A program made the position numbers and the translations under genes. Below are positions 56,892 through 64,000 of a stretch of DNA of 64,000 nt, piece by piece. Every line of letters starts with the position of its first letter. Positions within the stretch are counted from its first letter, which is position 1. Source of the DNA: Streptomyces sp. TLI_235 (lineage in GTDB: Bacteria; Actinomycetota; Actinomycetes; Streptomycetales; Streptomycetaceae); NCBI GenBank assembly GCA_002300355.1, contig NSGV01000002.1, positions 620,001 to 684,000 on the forward strand. The letters are read 5' to 3'. Below the pieces are notes generated by a model that was not told where the DNA came from, did no database searches, and saw only the letters and a list, made by a program, of their open reading frames with translations.

Positions 56892-56937
56892 TTGCACACG
56901 GGCGAGCAAGGAAACTAACCTGCACACGAGTGAGCAA
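56892..56937. promoter_or_regulatory. Doubled TetR operator over the MFS promoter
   Basis: Two 18-bp near-palindromes, TTGCACACGGGCGAGCAA (56892-56909) and CTGCACACGAGTGAGCAA (56920-56937), spaced 28 bp start to start. Consensus TTGCNCAC-N2-GTGNGCAA. TTGCAC at 56892-56897 and TAACCT at 56915-56920 are 17 bp apart and would make a -35/-10 promoter for the MFS gene, with the first operator covering the -35 and the second starting at the -10. Bound repressor would block it. Confidence 0.65.
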
Positions 56938-56973
56938 GTATGGGATCCACCCCCGCTCCGCAAAGGACCTGCC

Positions 56974-58596
56974 ATGCCCCTGATCGCCTCCACACCCGTG
57001 GCCCGGATGTCCCGCCCGTACCCCCGGCGCAGGTGGGCACTACTGGTGCTCTGCCTGAGCCTGCTGATCGTGGTGATGGCCAACACCTCGCTCATCGTCG
57101 CCGCCCCCGACATGACCCGTGACCTGGGCCTGGACAGCAGCCAACTGCAGTGGGTCATCGACGCCTACACCGTCCCCTACGCCGCGCTGATGCTCGTCCT
57201 GGGCGCCGTCGGCGACAAGTACAGCCGACGCGGGGCCCTGATCACCGGCCTGGCGGTCTTCGGCGCCGGCTCGGTGATGGGCAGCCTGGTGCACGACGCG
57301 AACGCCGTGATCGCCGCCCGCGCCGTGATGGGCACCGGCGCCGCCGTGATCATGCCGGCCACCCTGTCGCTGCTCGTCGCAACCTTCCCCCGCCACGAAC
57401 GCGCCAGGGCGATCACCGCCTGGACCGCCACCTCCGGCCTGGCCATCGCGCTCGGCCCGCTGCTGGCCGGCTGGCTGCTGGAGAAGCACGCCTGGGGCTC
57501 GACGTTCCTGATCAACGTCCCGATCGCCGCACTCGCGATCGGCGCGGCGCTGGCCCTGGTGCCGCCGTCGAGGGCGACGGGCATGGGCCGGCTCGACCTC
57601 GTCGGCGGGCTGCTGTCCATCGTGTCGGTCGGGTCCCTCGTGTACGCCACCATCGAAGGCCCGCACTTCGGCTGGGGCGTCGGGCCGGTCTCCGCCGCCG
57701 TCATGGCCGGCGCCGGACTGCTTGCCTTCGTCGGCTGGGAACTGCACCATCCGCACCCGATCCTCGACGTCCGCACGTTCCGCTCCCGCGGCTTCACCGG
57801 CGCCGTGATCGCCGTCCTGATGTTCTTCTTCGGGACGTTCGGCGCCATCTACTACGCCACCCAGCACCTGCAGTTCGTCCTCGGCTACGGCCCGCTCGCC
57901 ACCGGTGTTCGCCTGCTCCCGCTGGCCGGCGCGGTCTTCGTCGGCGCCGCACTGACCGGCGTCCTGACCCCGCGACTCGGCATGAAGTCGATGGTCGTGG
58001 CCGGCATGGCCATCGGCACCGCCGGCGTCCTGCTGCTGACCCGCATCGACACCGGCTCCACCTACACCGACTTCCTCGCGCCGCTCGCCATGCTCGGCTT
58101 CGCCATCGGCCTCAGTGTCTCCCCCTGCACGGACACCATCATGGAGGCGTTCCCGGAGAGCCGGCTCGGCGTCGGCGGTGGCGCCAACGACACCGCGCTG
58201 GAGCTCGGCGGCGCCCTCGGCATCGCCGTCCTCGGCTCCGTGCTCAGCACCGGCTTCCGCGCCGACCTCACCGACACGGTGGGCGACCGGCTGCCCGCAG
58301 CCGCACTGGAGACGGCCACGGACTCCATCGGCGGCGCCCTCGCGGTCGCCCGGCGCATGGCCCGGGACCCGCAGGTCGGGCCCGAGCAGGCCCGGGCCCT
58401 GGTGTCCGCCGCGAACCACGCCTTCGCCGACGCCGTCGCGCACACCAGCCTGGTCGGCGGGATCATCATGGCCGCCGCCACCGTCCTCGTGCTCGTCGTC
58501 CTGCCGAACCGGACGCCCGAGCACAACGGCATCAAGGCCGACGCCGGAGCCGACGCCGAAGCCGTCCCGATCGACGCCCGGCCCGGCCGTGGGTGA
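56974..58596 (+). CDS. MFS exporter, DHA2 (14-helix) type
   Basis: 540 residues from ATG 56974 after AAAGGA. About 14 hydrophobic helices, with motif A-like GAVGDKYSRRGALITGL and motif C-like SGLAIALGPLLAGWLLE after helix 5. This is the EmrB/QacA group of proton-driven drug exporters. It is divergent from a TetR gene with a doubled operator between, so it is probably an inducible efflux pump. The Asp-rich C-terminal tail is cytoplasmic. Confidence 0.92.
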   Translation: MPLIASTPVARMSRPYPRRRWALLVLCLSLLIVVMANTSLIVAAPDMTRDLGLDSSQLQWVIDAYTVPYAALMLVLGAVGDKYSRRGALITGLAVFGAGSVMGSLVHDANAVIAARAVMGTGAAVIMPATLSLLVATFPRHERARAITAWTATSGLAIALGPLLAGWLLEKHAWGSTFLINVPIAALAIGAALALVPPSRATGMGRLDLVGGLLSIVSVGSLVYATIEGPHFGWGVGPVSAAVMAGAGLLAFVGWELHHPHPILDVRTFRSRGFTGAVIAVLMFFFGTFGAIYYATQHLQFVLGYGPLATGVRLLPLAGAVFVGAALTGVLTPRLGMKSMVVAGMAIGTAGVLLLTRIDTGSTYTDFLAPLAMLGFAIGLSVSPCTDTIMEAFPESRLGVGGGANDTALELGGALGIAVLGSVLSTGFRADLTDTVGDRLPAAALETATDSIGGALAVARRMARDPQVGPEQARALVSAANHAFADAVAHTSLVGGIIMAAATVLVLVVLPNRTPEHNGIKADAGADAEAVPIDARPGRG

Positions 58597-58689
58597 CCGA
58601 CCCGGGTGAGCCGGCTCGGAGGCCGAAGTAGCCGCCGCGAAGGCGCACTTGACCATCATTGATCGTGACCGGACAATCGCCGGGTGGTG

Positions 58690-61098
58690 ATGCCTCTCGC
58701 GCTCCTCCGGATCCGCATGCTCGCCGCCGGAGCCGCCCTGGGCCTGGTCGTCCTGATCGGCTCGGTCGGCCTGCCTGCGAGGGCCGTGGCGGCGTCGGCC
58801 TTCCCACTCCCGGGCACCGAGCGGGACGGGCCCACGTACCCCACGAGTGTGTACCGGTACGACAGCGCCGACGCACTCAACACCGTTCCCGAGCCCAAGG
58901 CGGCGGACCTGCTCCCGATCGGGCCCAAGGAACTCTACGAACACGGCACACGGGAGCACATGCTCGCCCGTTGGAAGGCGTACGACAAGAAGGGCCTGAC
59001 CTGGGAGAAGTTCCGGACCGTGTTCGCGACGAAGGTCTTCCGCGAGCCCGACGTGCTCGACGACGTCCCCATGCCCTCGGACCAGGTGCTGCAAGGCATC
59101 GGCATCCCCAAGCAGTACACCTGGGCCTCCCTGGACTTCATGTACGCGCACTGGAAGATCCAGAAGGAGGGCAGCGGGGTCGCGGACTGGACGGTGTGGC
59201 GCGCGGGGTACGTGAACGCGGCCAACAGCAGGCGCAAGGGCGAGGCGTTCGAGCAGCTGGTCCGCCAGGAGTACATCGAGAAGGAGAAGCCTCTCAAGGG
59301 AGGTGAGTGGCAGTTCAACAAGAGGGTGCCCAGGGACAAGCTGCCGCTCCTCTCGGGTCTGGGCCTCAACAAGGCGGACCGCCCGCTCGACGCCGCGGAC
59401 TTCGACAGACTCAAGGTCATCCTGGAGATGAAGTCCGGCAAGAACGTCAACACCAAGGAGGGCAGGAAGCAGTTCGAGGACCTGATGAAAATCGCCAAGG
59501 CGACCGGCTGCCGGCTGATCGTCGCGTTCGGCGAGGAACCCACCGAGAAATCGCACACCGTGATCCGCGGTCTGGCGGCGCAGTTCGGTGTCCAGACCGA
59601 CGTCCGGTACTTTCCGGCGATCGGACAGAAGGTGACACCGAAGTCCGGGGGCGGCACGCCACCACCGACCCAGGACACGGGCGGTGCCCCGGTCACCCCG
59701 GTCACCCCCGGCCCCTCCGGCGGGCCGAGCGGCGGGCCGGCCGGCGACGCGGCCACACCGCAGGTGCTGGCCGCGCCCGGCCAGATGCCGGCCGACAGCC
59801 CGATGGACGAGGCAGTGGAGGCCTCGGCCGACTCATTGCAGGACGCGATCCGGACCGGGTTGATCCAGGGCTGGCAGGACGAGGAGCTCGCCGCCGAGGG
59901 CGGTGACACGTCGTCGACCACCCAACCCGACCTCGGCGGCGTCGACTTCTCCACGCTCCAGCTGCGCTACGTCTCCGACACCTACCACAACGGGTCCGGC
60001 GTGCAGTACGCCTTCAAGGCCGACAAGCCGACCACCGACGAGCAGTCCTTCGGTGGACGACGCGCGGCCCGGCTCGCCTCGGACTCGTTCTTCGTCTGGC
60101 TGGAGCTGCCGCCGTCCGCCTTCACCGTCAACCTCAATCCGGACGAGCCCGACCGGATCATCGACGCACAGTTCGGCAGGACCGACGCCGGACGGGTGCT
60201 GCTGGAGGCCGACCTGGCGATGAAGAAACTGGTCGCGAAGTTCATCCACCCGGACACCCCGGGCGGCCGGACGTACTGGGACTCCCTGCAGGGCGACACC
60301 AAGTGTCTGTCCATGCGGCAGTGGATCGTGCCCGACACGGCCACCGTCCGCGACAACGGTGCCGAGCTCTACATCCTGGACGCGCCGCTGCTGGTGAAGA
60401 TGGAGACGGACGTCATCAAAACCCAGGGCGTCGGGGACGCCGCCGGGTGCACCCAGCAGGACAAGGCCACCACTCGGTACAACGAGACCGTGTACCGCAC
60501 GACGATCCTGCCGCAGGTCCAGGACGCGGTGAACCACGCGCCCGAGTTCGCCGACCTGCGCCGGGTCTACGCCAGCCGGGTCGCCGCCGAGTGGTTCCGC
60601 CAGCGCAGTGCCACCAAGCACACCGCGTACTCCGACCTCATCGGCAAGGGCGACATCGGCCGCTGGACCTCCCGGCAGCCCTGGACACCCCGTGAGGTCT
60701 TCGACCGGTACGTCCAGTCCTACAAGAACGGCGAGTTCAACGTCACGCACACCACCGCGCAGGGCGACACCGTCCGCACCCACACCTACGTCTACGGCGG
60801 GGTGGACTTCAGCCGGATCAACCAGAACCGGCTGAGCGCCGACGCGTTCGCCAAGGAACACCCGGCGGCGGCGGCCTCGGCACACGACGCGCTCTACGGC
60901 CCGAGCGGGGCGGGGCACGAGGTGTGGCTCGGCGGCCTGACCAGCTCCAAGCCGCTGCCCGAGGCGTACGCCAGGCCGGCGCCGGCGACCTCCAACCCAC
61001 TGTTCTACGCGCTGGTACCCCTGCCACTGATCGCCTGGCTCGTGGGGGGCGGAGCACTGCTGCGCCGCCGCCGGGCGCTCGCACCGACGGAGGTCTGA
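58690..61098 (+). CDS. Surface-anchored protein with a PD-(D/E)XK-like domain
   Basis: About 802 residues (two GTG codons just upstream are alternative starts). A signal peptide (about 1-35) and a C-terminal helix PLFYALVPLPLIAWLVGGGA with RRRRA after it predict a secreted protein held by its tail. Residues about 183-300 show a nuclease-fold pattern: GEAFEQLV, then ADFDRLK and ILEMKSGK (D...ExK), then GCRLIVAF, as in restriction-endonuclease-like toxins. A Pro/Gly linker follows. Residues about 415-650 are a conserved actinobacterial region (FFVWLELPPSAFTVNLNPDE, DAQFGRTDAGRVLLEADLAM, MRQWIVPDTATV) of unknown role. The next gene starts three bases after the stop. Confidence 0.7.
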   Translation: MPLALLRIRMLAAGAALGLVVLIGSVGLPARAVAASAFPLPGTERDGPTYPTSVYRYDSADALNTVPEPKAADLLPIGPKELYEHGTREHMLARWKAYDKKGLTWEKFRTVFATKVFREPDVLDDVPMPSDQVLQGIGIPKQYTWASLDFMYAHWKIQKEGSGVADWTVWRAGYVNAANSRRKGEAFEQLVRQEYIEKEKPLKGGEWQFNKRVPRDKLPLLSGLGLNKADRPLDAADFDRLKVILEMKSGKNVNTKEGRKQFEDLMKIAKATGCRLIVAFGEEPTEKSHTVIRGLAAQFGVQTDVRYFPAIGQKVTPKSGGGTPPPTQDTGGAPVTPVTPGPSGGPSGGPAGDAATPQVLAAPGQMPADSPMDEAVEASADSLQDAIRTGLIQGWQDEELAAEGGDTSSTTQPDLGGVDFSTLQLRYVSDTYHNGSGVQYAFKADKPTTDEQSFGGRRAARLASDSFFVWLELPPSAFTVNLNPDEPDRIIDAQFGRTDAGRVLLEADLAMKKLVAKFIHPDTPGGRTYWDSLQGDTKCLSMRQWIVPDTATVRDNGAELYILDAPLLVKMETDVIKTQGVGDAAGCTQQDKATTRYNETVYRTTILPQVQDAVNHAPEFADLRRVYASRVAAEWFRQRSATKHTAYSDLIGKGDIGRWTSRQPWTPREVFDRYVQSYKNGEFNVTHTTAQGDTVRTHTYVYGGVDFSRINQNRLSADAFAKEHPAAAASAHDALYGPSGAGHEVWLGGLTSSKPLPEAYARPAPATSNPLFYALVPLPLIAWLVGGGALLRRRRALAPTEV

Positions 61099-61101
61099 CC
61101 G

Positions 61102-62757
61102 ATGACCACGAGGACGATGAGACCGTCGCCACCGCGTCCGGCCACCGAGGTCGCCGGGAGCTTCCTGTTCGCCGGGGTGGCGGCGCTGGCCCTGGTCGCC
61201 GCGGTCGGTGCGTTCTTCGCCGTTCCCGAGTTGAGTGACTATCAGAGCCAACGGGCGGCCGACGGCGCGGCGGGCGACCGCGCCACGTTCGGGCAGGTCG
61301 CGTTCGGGCTGGCCGCGATCGTGTTCGGTGCCGTCTGCCTGCTGCCGGCCTACCTCGACGGGCGGGGAATTCACCGGGGCCGGGTACTGACCTGGGTCAC
61401 CGGAGGGCTGTCCGTCTGCTTCGGCGTCGTCCTGCTCGCCGTCGGCGCCAATGACGCCGTGCCCTGGTACGGCGGCATGACCCGGATCGTGGCCATCGGG
61501 ATGCTGCTGCTGACGATCGCCGCTCTCACGCTGTCGGCGCGCAAGTCCGCGCCGACACCGCCTCCCCCCGGCCTTCCCGCGCCGACACCGCCTCCCCCCG
61601 GCCTTCCCGCGCCGATACCGCCTCCGCCCGGCCTTCCCGCACCGATACCGCCCGCACCTCTGCCGAGCCCTCCTGCGGCTCCGCCCGGCTACCTGCCCGC
61701 ACCGCCGCCGCTCCGGCAGGCACGCCGGCCGGTCGCCGTCACGGCAGCCGTGGCCGTCCTCCTGGGCATGGCGCTGCTCGCGATCGCGGGTACCGTCGTG
61801 GAGATCCTGACGTACCGGGCCATGGTGCACTGGCTCGACACGTACGAGGCCCGCTTGCAGCAGCAGGTCGCCCAGTACGGAGTCACCGTGGCCTTCCCCC
61901 GTCTTCCGGACACCGCCGTGGCGCCGACCGTCATCGTGGTCGGACTTCTGGTGGCCGTCGCCGCGGCGCTGGTCGGTCTGGCGCTCGCCATCCGGTTGCC
62001 CAGGCCACGGGCCCGCGTCACGGCACTCGTCGTCGTCGGGTTGCTCGCGCTGCTGGCCACGGCCCGGGGCATTCTGACCATGACGTCCCAGGCCACTCTG
62101 CACCAGATCGAAGCAGAGTCGCGGCAGCTCAGGGAGAGTATGGGTCAGGGTCAGGGGCAGTACCGGGACATGTTCCCCGGCATCACCGAGATCTACCCGC
62201 CGTGGTCGTACGACTCCGTCTATCTGAGCTCGGCCCTCGCCGTCGTCGGGTGCACCGCGGTCTTCGTCCTGCTGACCCTGCGGCGCTCGGCTGCATGGTT
62301 CGCCACGGCAGGAAGCGGTGCACAGTGGCACGCCGCGCCACCGCCACCCCCACCTCGGCCCGCCACGGCGCACCCCTGGCAGCCCGCACTCGCGCCGCCG
62401 GCGCCGGGCACCGACCAGCCCGCCGCCGACATGGCGGTGCACCGTGCGCTGGCGGTCATCTCCCACCCCTGGGCGCTCCCGATCATCCGTGCGCTGGTCC
62501 TGGGCCCCAGGCCCCTGACCGACCTCGCGCCGGGGCCCCTCGGAGAGGACCGGGACACCGTCCAGGGGCAGCTACGGGAACTGTGTGCCGCCGGCGTCGT
62601 CCGCGAGTCCGCACTGCAGGGTGCCGCCTCGCCCGGCTATGAACTGACCGAGCTGGGCGAAGGCCTCCCGTCGATGCTCCGCGAACTCAACCGGCGGGGC
62701 ATGCGGCCCCCGGACCCCCCGGCCGACGGGGGCGGCACGCCGACTGCCCCGCTCTGA
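61102..62757 (+). CDS. Membrane protein with proline repeats and a C-terminal winged helix
   Basis: 551 residues, probably co-translated with the gene before it (the start is 3 bases after its stop). Four N-terminal helices lead to a linker of three APTPPPPGLP-type decapeptides (about 150-185), then four more helices around a soluble loop (about 245-325 and 375-395). A second Pro-rich linker leads to residues about 455-540, which read as an HxlR/MarR-like winged helix (ALAVISHPWALPIIRALVLG, TVQGQLRELCAAGVVRESAL, YELTELGEGLPSML). A DNA-binding-like domain on a multispan membrane protein suggests a membrane-tethered regulator. Function otherwise unknown. Confidence 0.7.
   Translation: MTTRTMRPSPPRPATEVAGSFLFAGVAALALVAAVGAFFAVPELSDYQSQRAADGAAGDRATFGQVAFGLAAIVFGAVCLLPAYLDGRGIHRGRVLTWVTGGLSVCFGVVLLAVGANDAVPWYGGMTRIVAIGMLLLTIAALTLSARKSAPTPPPPGLPAPTPPPPGLPAPIPPPPGLPAPIPPAPLPSPPAAPPGYLPAPPPLRQARRPVAVTAAVAVLLGMALLAIAGTVVEILTYRAMVHWLDTYEARLQQQVAQYGVTVAFPRLPDTAVAPTVIVVGLLVAVAAALVGLALAIRLPRPRARVTALVVVGLLALLATARGILTMTSQATLHQIEAESRQLRESMGQGQGQYRDMFPGITEIYPPWSYDSVYLSSALAVVGCTAVFVLLTLRRSAAWFATAGSGAQWHAAPPPPPPRPATAHPWQPALAPPAPGTDQPAADMAVHRALAVISHPWALPIIRALVLGPRPLTDLAPGPLGEDRDTVQGQLRELCAAGVVRESALQGAASPGYELTELGEGLPSMLRELNRRGMRPPDPPADGGGTPTAPL
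61549..61640 (+). repeat. Three 30-bp repeats coding for Pro-rich decapeptides
   Basis: CCGACACCGCCTCCCCCCGG or a close variant recurs with a 30-bp period, coding APTPPPPGLP, APTPPPPGLP and APIPPPPGLP. A flexible extracellular or cytoplasmic spacer prone to slippage. Confidence 0.75.
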
Positions 62758-62845
62758 GGGCCTCCGCGCCGACGGGACAGGCCCGTCCGGACGGCGCCGC
62801 CGCCGACCGGAGCGACGATGGCCTCACGAAGGCCATCGAGTCGCC

Positions 62846-63118
62846 GTGCGAGGACGACGCGACCGCCGAGCCGAGGAGTGGCCCCTGACCGAGCAGGTGC
62901 TGGCGAGCTGGAACGAGGGCCCGGCCAGGCAGGCGGTCCTGGACTACGTGCGCCGGGCGACGACACCGGGGGGCGGCGTTCGTAGAGCCGGCCGACCGGG
63001 TCGCCACGTTCAACAACGACGGCACGCTCTGGGTCGAGCAGCCGCTGCCGCCGCACTTCGACTTCGTGTTCCGCACCTGGGAGGAGCCGGTCGCCACCGC
63101 GTCCGCCTTGACAACACG
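62846..63118 (+). pseudogene. HAD-family hydrolase remnant
   Basis: TEQVLASWNEGPARQAVLDY is followed by a frame change at the GGGGGGG run near 62970, after which FVEPADRVATFNNDGTLWVE and QPLPPHFDFVFRTWEEPVAT are readable. The HAD motif I should be DxDGT, but the first Asp is Asn here (FNNDGT). The similarity ends after about 80 codons. Frameshift, lost nucleophile and truncation all show a dead gene. Confidence 0.7.
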
Positions 63119-63143
63119 GTCAGCCGGACGTAGATCGGGAGGC

Positions 63144-64000
63144 ATGGATCGGCACGACCCGGTGGAGCGAGCGAGACCGCGTGTCGCGAACGACACGGCC
63201 ACCTCCCCGGGCGCGGGCGCGACGACGGGTGCCGGCCGTCCCGTCCGGGCAGCCGAGGCCGGGGAGGCCGACGGTGTGAGGGCGGAGCACGAGGACGCCC
63301 TGGTGGCGGCCGTGGTCAAGGCCGCCAGGGAGACCGGCGGCCATGTCGGGACCGTCTTTCTCCGGTCCCGGGACAACCGTTCGATCGTGCTGGCCGCGAC
63401 CTGCGGCGCCTCGCCGGCCCTGCTCGGTGGCTGGCGGCTCATCCCGGTCAACAGCCCCATTCCGGTGGCGGCGGCCTACCGGTCGGGGCGGACGGTCCAT
63501 CTGGCCGACGCCGACGAGACGATGCGACGCTATCCCCAGCTCGCGATGGCCCTGCCGTACGCGTTCGGCTCGGCGTCGGTGCCGGTCAGGGCCGGGCAGG
63601 AGAGCCTGGGCGCCATGGCGGTGGTGTGGTCGGCGCCACCCGGGCACTCGGGGCTGTCCAGGGTCCAGCTCCGCCATCTGCGGGCCATCGCCAACCGGCT
63701 CGGCGCCGCCCTCGCCGACCTCCGGGCCCGCGGGGGTGTCTTCGACTACGACGCCGCGACGGTGCCCATCGAGGTCCCGGCTCCCACCGCGCCGGCCGTG
63801 CGGGTCGGCCTGTTCGACTGGCGGCTGGACACCGGGGTCGTGGTCGCCGACGACGAGCTGTGCGCGATCTTCGGTCTGGCGCCCGGCGCGTTCGACGGGC
63901 GGGCCGACACGCTGGCCTCCCGGCTCCACCCGGGCGACCGGGTCTCGCTCCGGGCCACGGCCCGCGCGGCCGTCGCGGACGGCAGGGTGCTCGCCCGCCG
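63144..64000 (+). CDS. GAF/PAS-domain signalling protein, 3' end outside the window
   Basis: Open from ATG 63144 (after GGGAGGC) to the window edge, 285 codons. Residues about 45-195 form a GAF domain (ALVAAVVKAARETGGHVGTV; SASVPVRAGQESLGAMAVVW; LRHLRAIANRLGAALADL). Residues about 215-285 begin a PAS domain (VGLFDWRLDTGVVVADDELC; LHPGDRVSLRATARAAV). In Streptomyces this order usually leads to a PP2C/SpoIIE-type phosphatase domain that acts on anti-sigma factor antagonists, but that part lies outside, so the effector domain is inferred. Confidence 0.75.
   Translation, partial: MDRHDPVERARPRVANDTATSPGAGATTGAGRPVRAAEAGEADGVRAEHEDALVAAVVKAARETGGHVGTVFLRSRDNRSIVLAATCGASPALLGGWRLIPVNSPIPVAAAYRSGRTVHLADADETMRRYPQLAMALPYAFGSASVPVRAGQESLGAMAVVWSAPPGHSGLSRVQLRHLRAIANRLGAALADLRARGGVFDYDAATVPIEVPAPTAPAVRVGLFDWRLDTGVVVADDELCAIFGLAPGAFDGRADTLASRLHPGDRVSLRATARAAVADGRVLAR

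Noticed and set aside
57040-59556. 838-residue minus-strand frame across the MFS and surface-protein genes
   Set aside because: Antisense of two well-supported genes, low-complexity Asp/Gly/His-rich sequence, no ribosome site.

Overview
This is very GC-rich DNA with GTG and TTG starts, translational coupling through 4-bp overlaps, a SARP/NB-ARC regulator, a GlxA-type regulator, a large RHS protein and many IS5-like transposases. It points to an actinomycete of the Streptomyces/Kitasatospora group. The density of insertion sequences and broken genes suggests a chromosome arm or an old integrated plasmid rather than the conserved core. No rRNA, tRNA or CRISPR array was seen.

Layout. (1) 1-5.9 kb: a translationally coupled operon of an MFS exporter (cut by the window edge), a double-GNAT protein, a LuxE-like acyl-AMP ligase and a LuxC-LuxE fusion, closed by a strong hairpin. 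It looks like a small biosynthetic unit for a reduced acyl product. (2) 5.9-8.7 kb: divergent GlxA regulator and DJ-1/PfpI protein, two small hypothetical genes, and a duplicated scrap of the tail of the NlpC/P60 gene found 37 kb further on. (3) 8.7-11.4 kb: a beheaded phospholipase D, a frameshifted HTH gene and an Rpf-like/LysM secreted protein. (4) 11.5-29 kb: a graveyard of mobile DNA. It holds an IS5-like element with a passenger gene (IS A), an IS5-like element that lost its catalytic Asp (IS C), an ISAzo13-like element in three frames, truncated IS256 and IS30 elements, a type VII-type operon (EspC-like protein, DUF1023 hydrolase, lipoprotein), a GNAT pseudogene, a palindromic IS sandwich (B'-D-B), an IS-truncated MobF relaxase and a PucR/CdaR pseudogene.

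(5) 29-42.7 kb: a SARP-NB-ARC-TPR regulator divergent from a giant secreted protein with a DNRLRE domain, FG-GAP repeats and a bulb-lectin domain. After a perfect hairpin comes a 2,051-residue RHS protein whose C-terminal tip looks like a pore-forming beta-rich domain. (6) 42.7-46.4 kb: collapsed PhoX and KUP genes, small membrane proteins and a secreted NlpC/P60 hydrolase. (7) 46.4-56.1 kb: an aromatic meta-cleavage-type catabolic operon (two flavin monooxygenases, extradiol dioxygenase, amidohydrolase, acyl-CoA ligase, FAH-family hydrolase) read leftward, with two CTGAT-N6-ATCAG palindromes upstream and a TetR gene. (8) 56.1-58.6 kb: a TetR gene divergent from a 14-TM MFS exporter with a doubled operator. 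(9) 58.7-62.8 kb: a surface-anchored protein with a PD-(D/E)XK-like motif, followed by a membrane protein ending in a winged helix. (10) 62.8-64 kb: a HAD pseudogene and the start of a GAF/PAS signalling protein.

Many frameshifts lie in or beside short homopolymer or GC-rich tracts. Some may be assembly errors rather than real mutations, so several 'pseudogene' calls (HTH gene, DUF1023 hydrolase, extradiol dioxygenase) depend on base accuracy.
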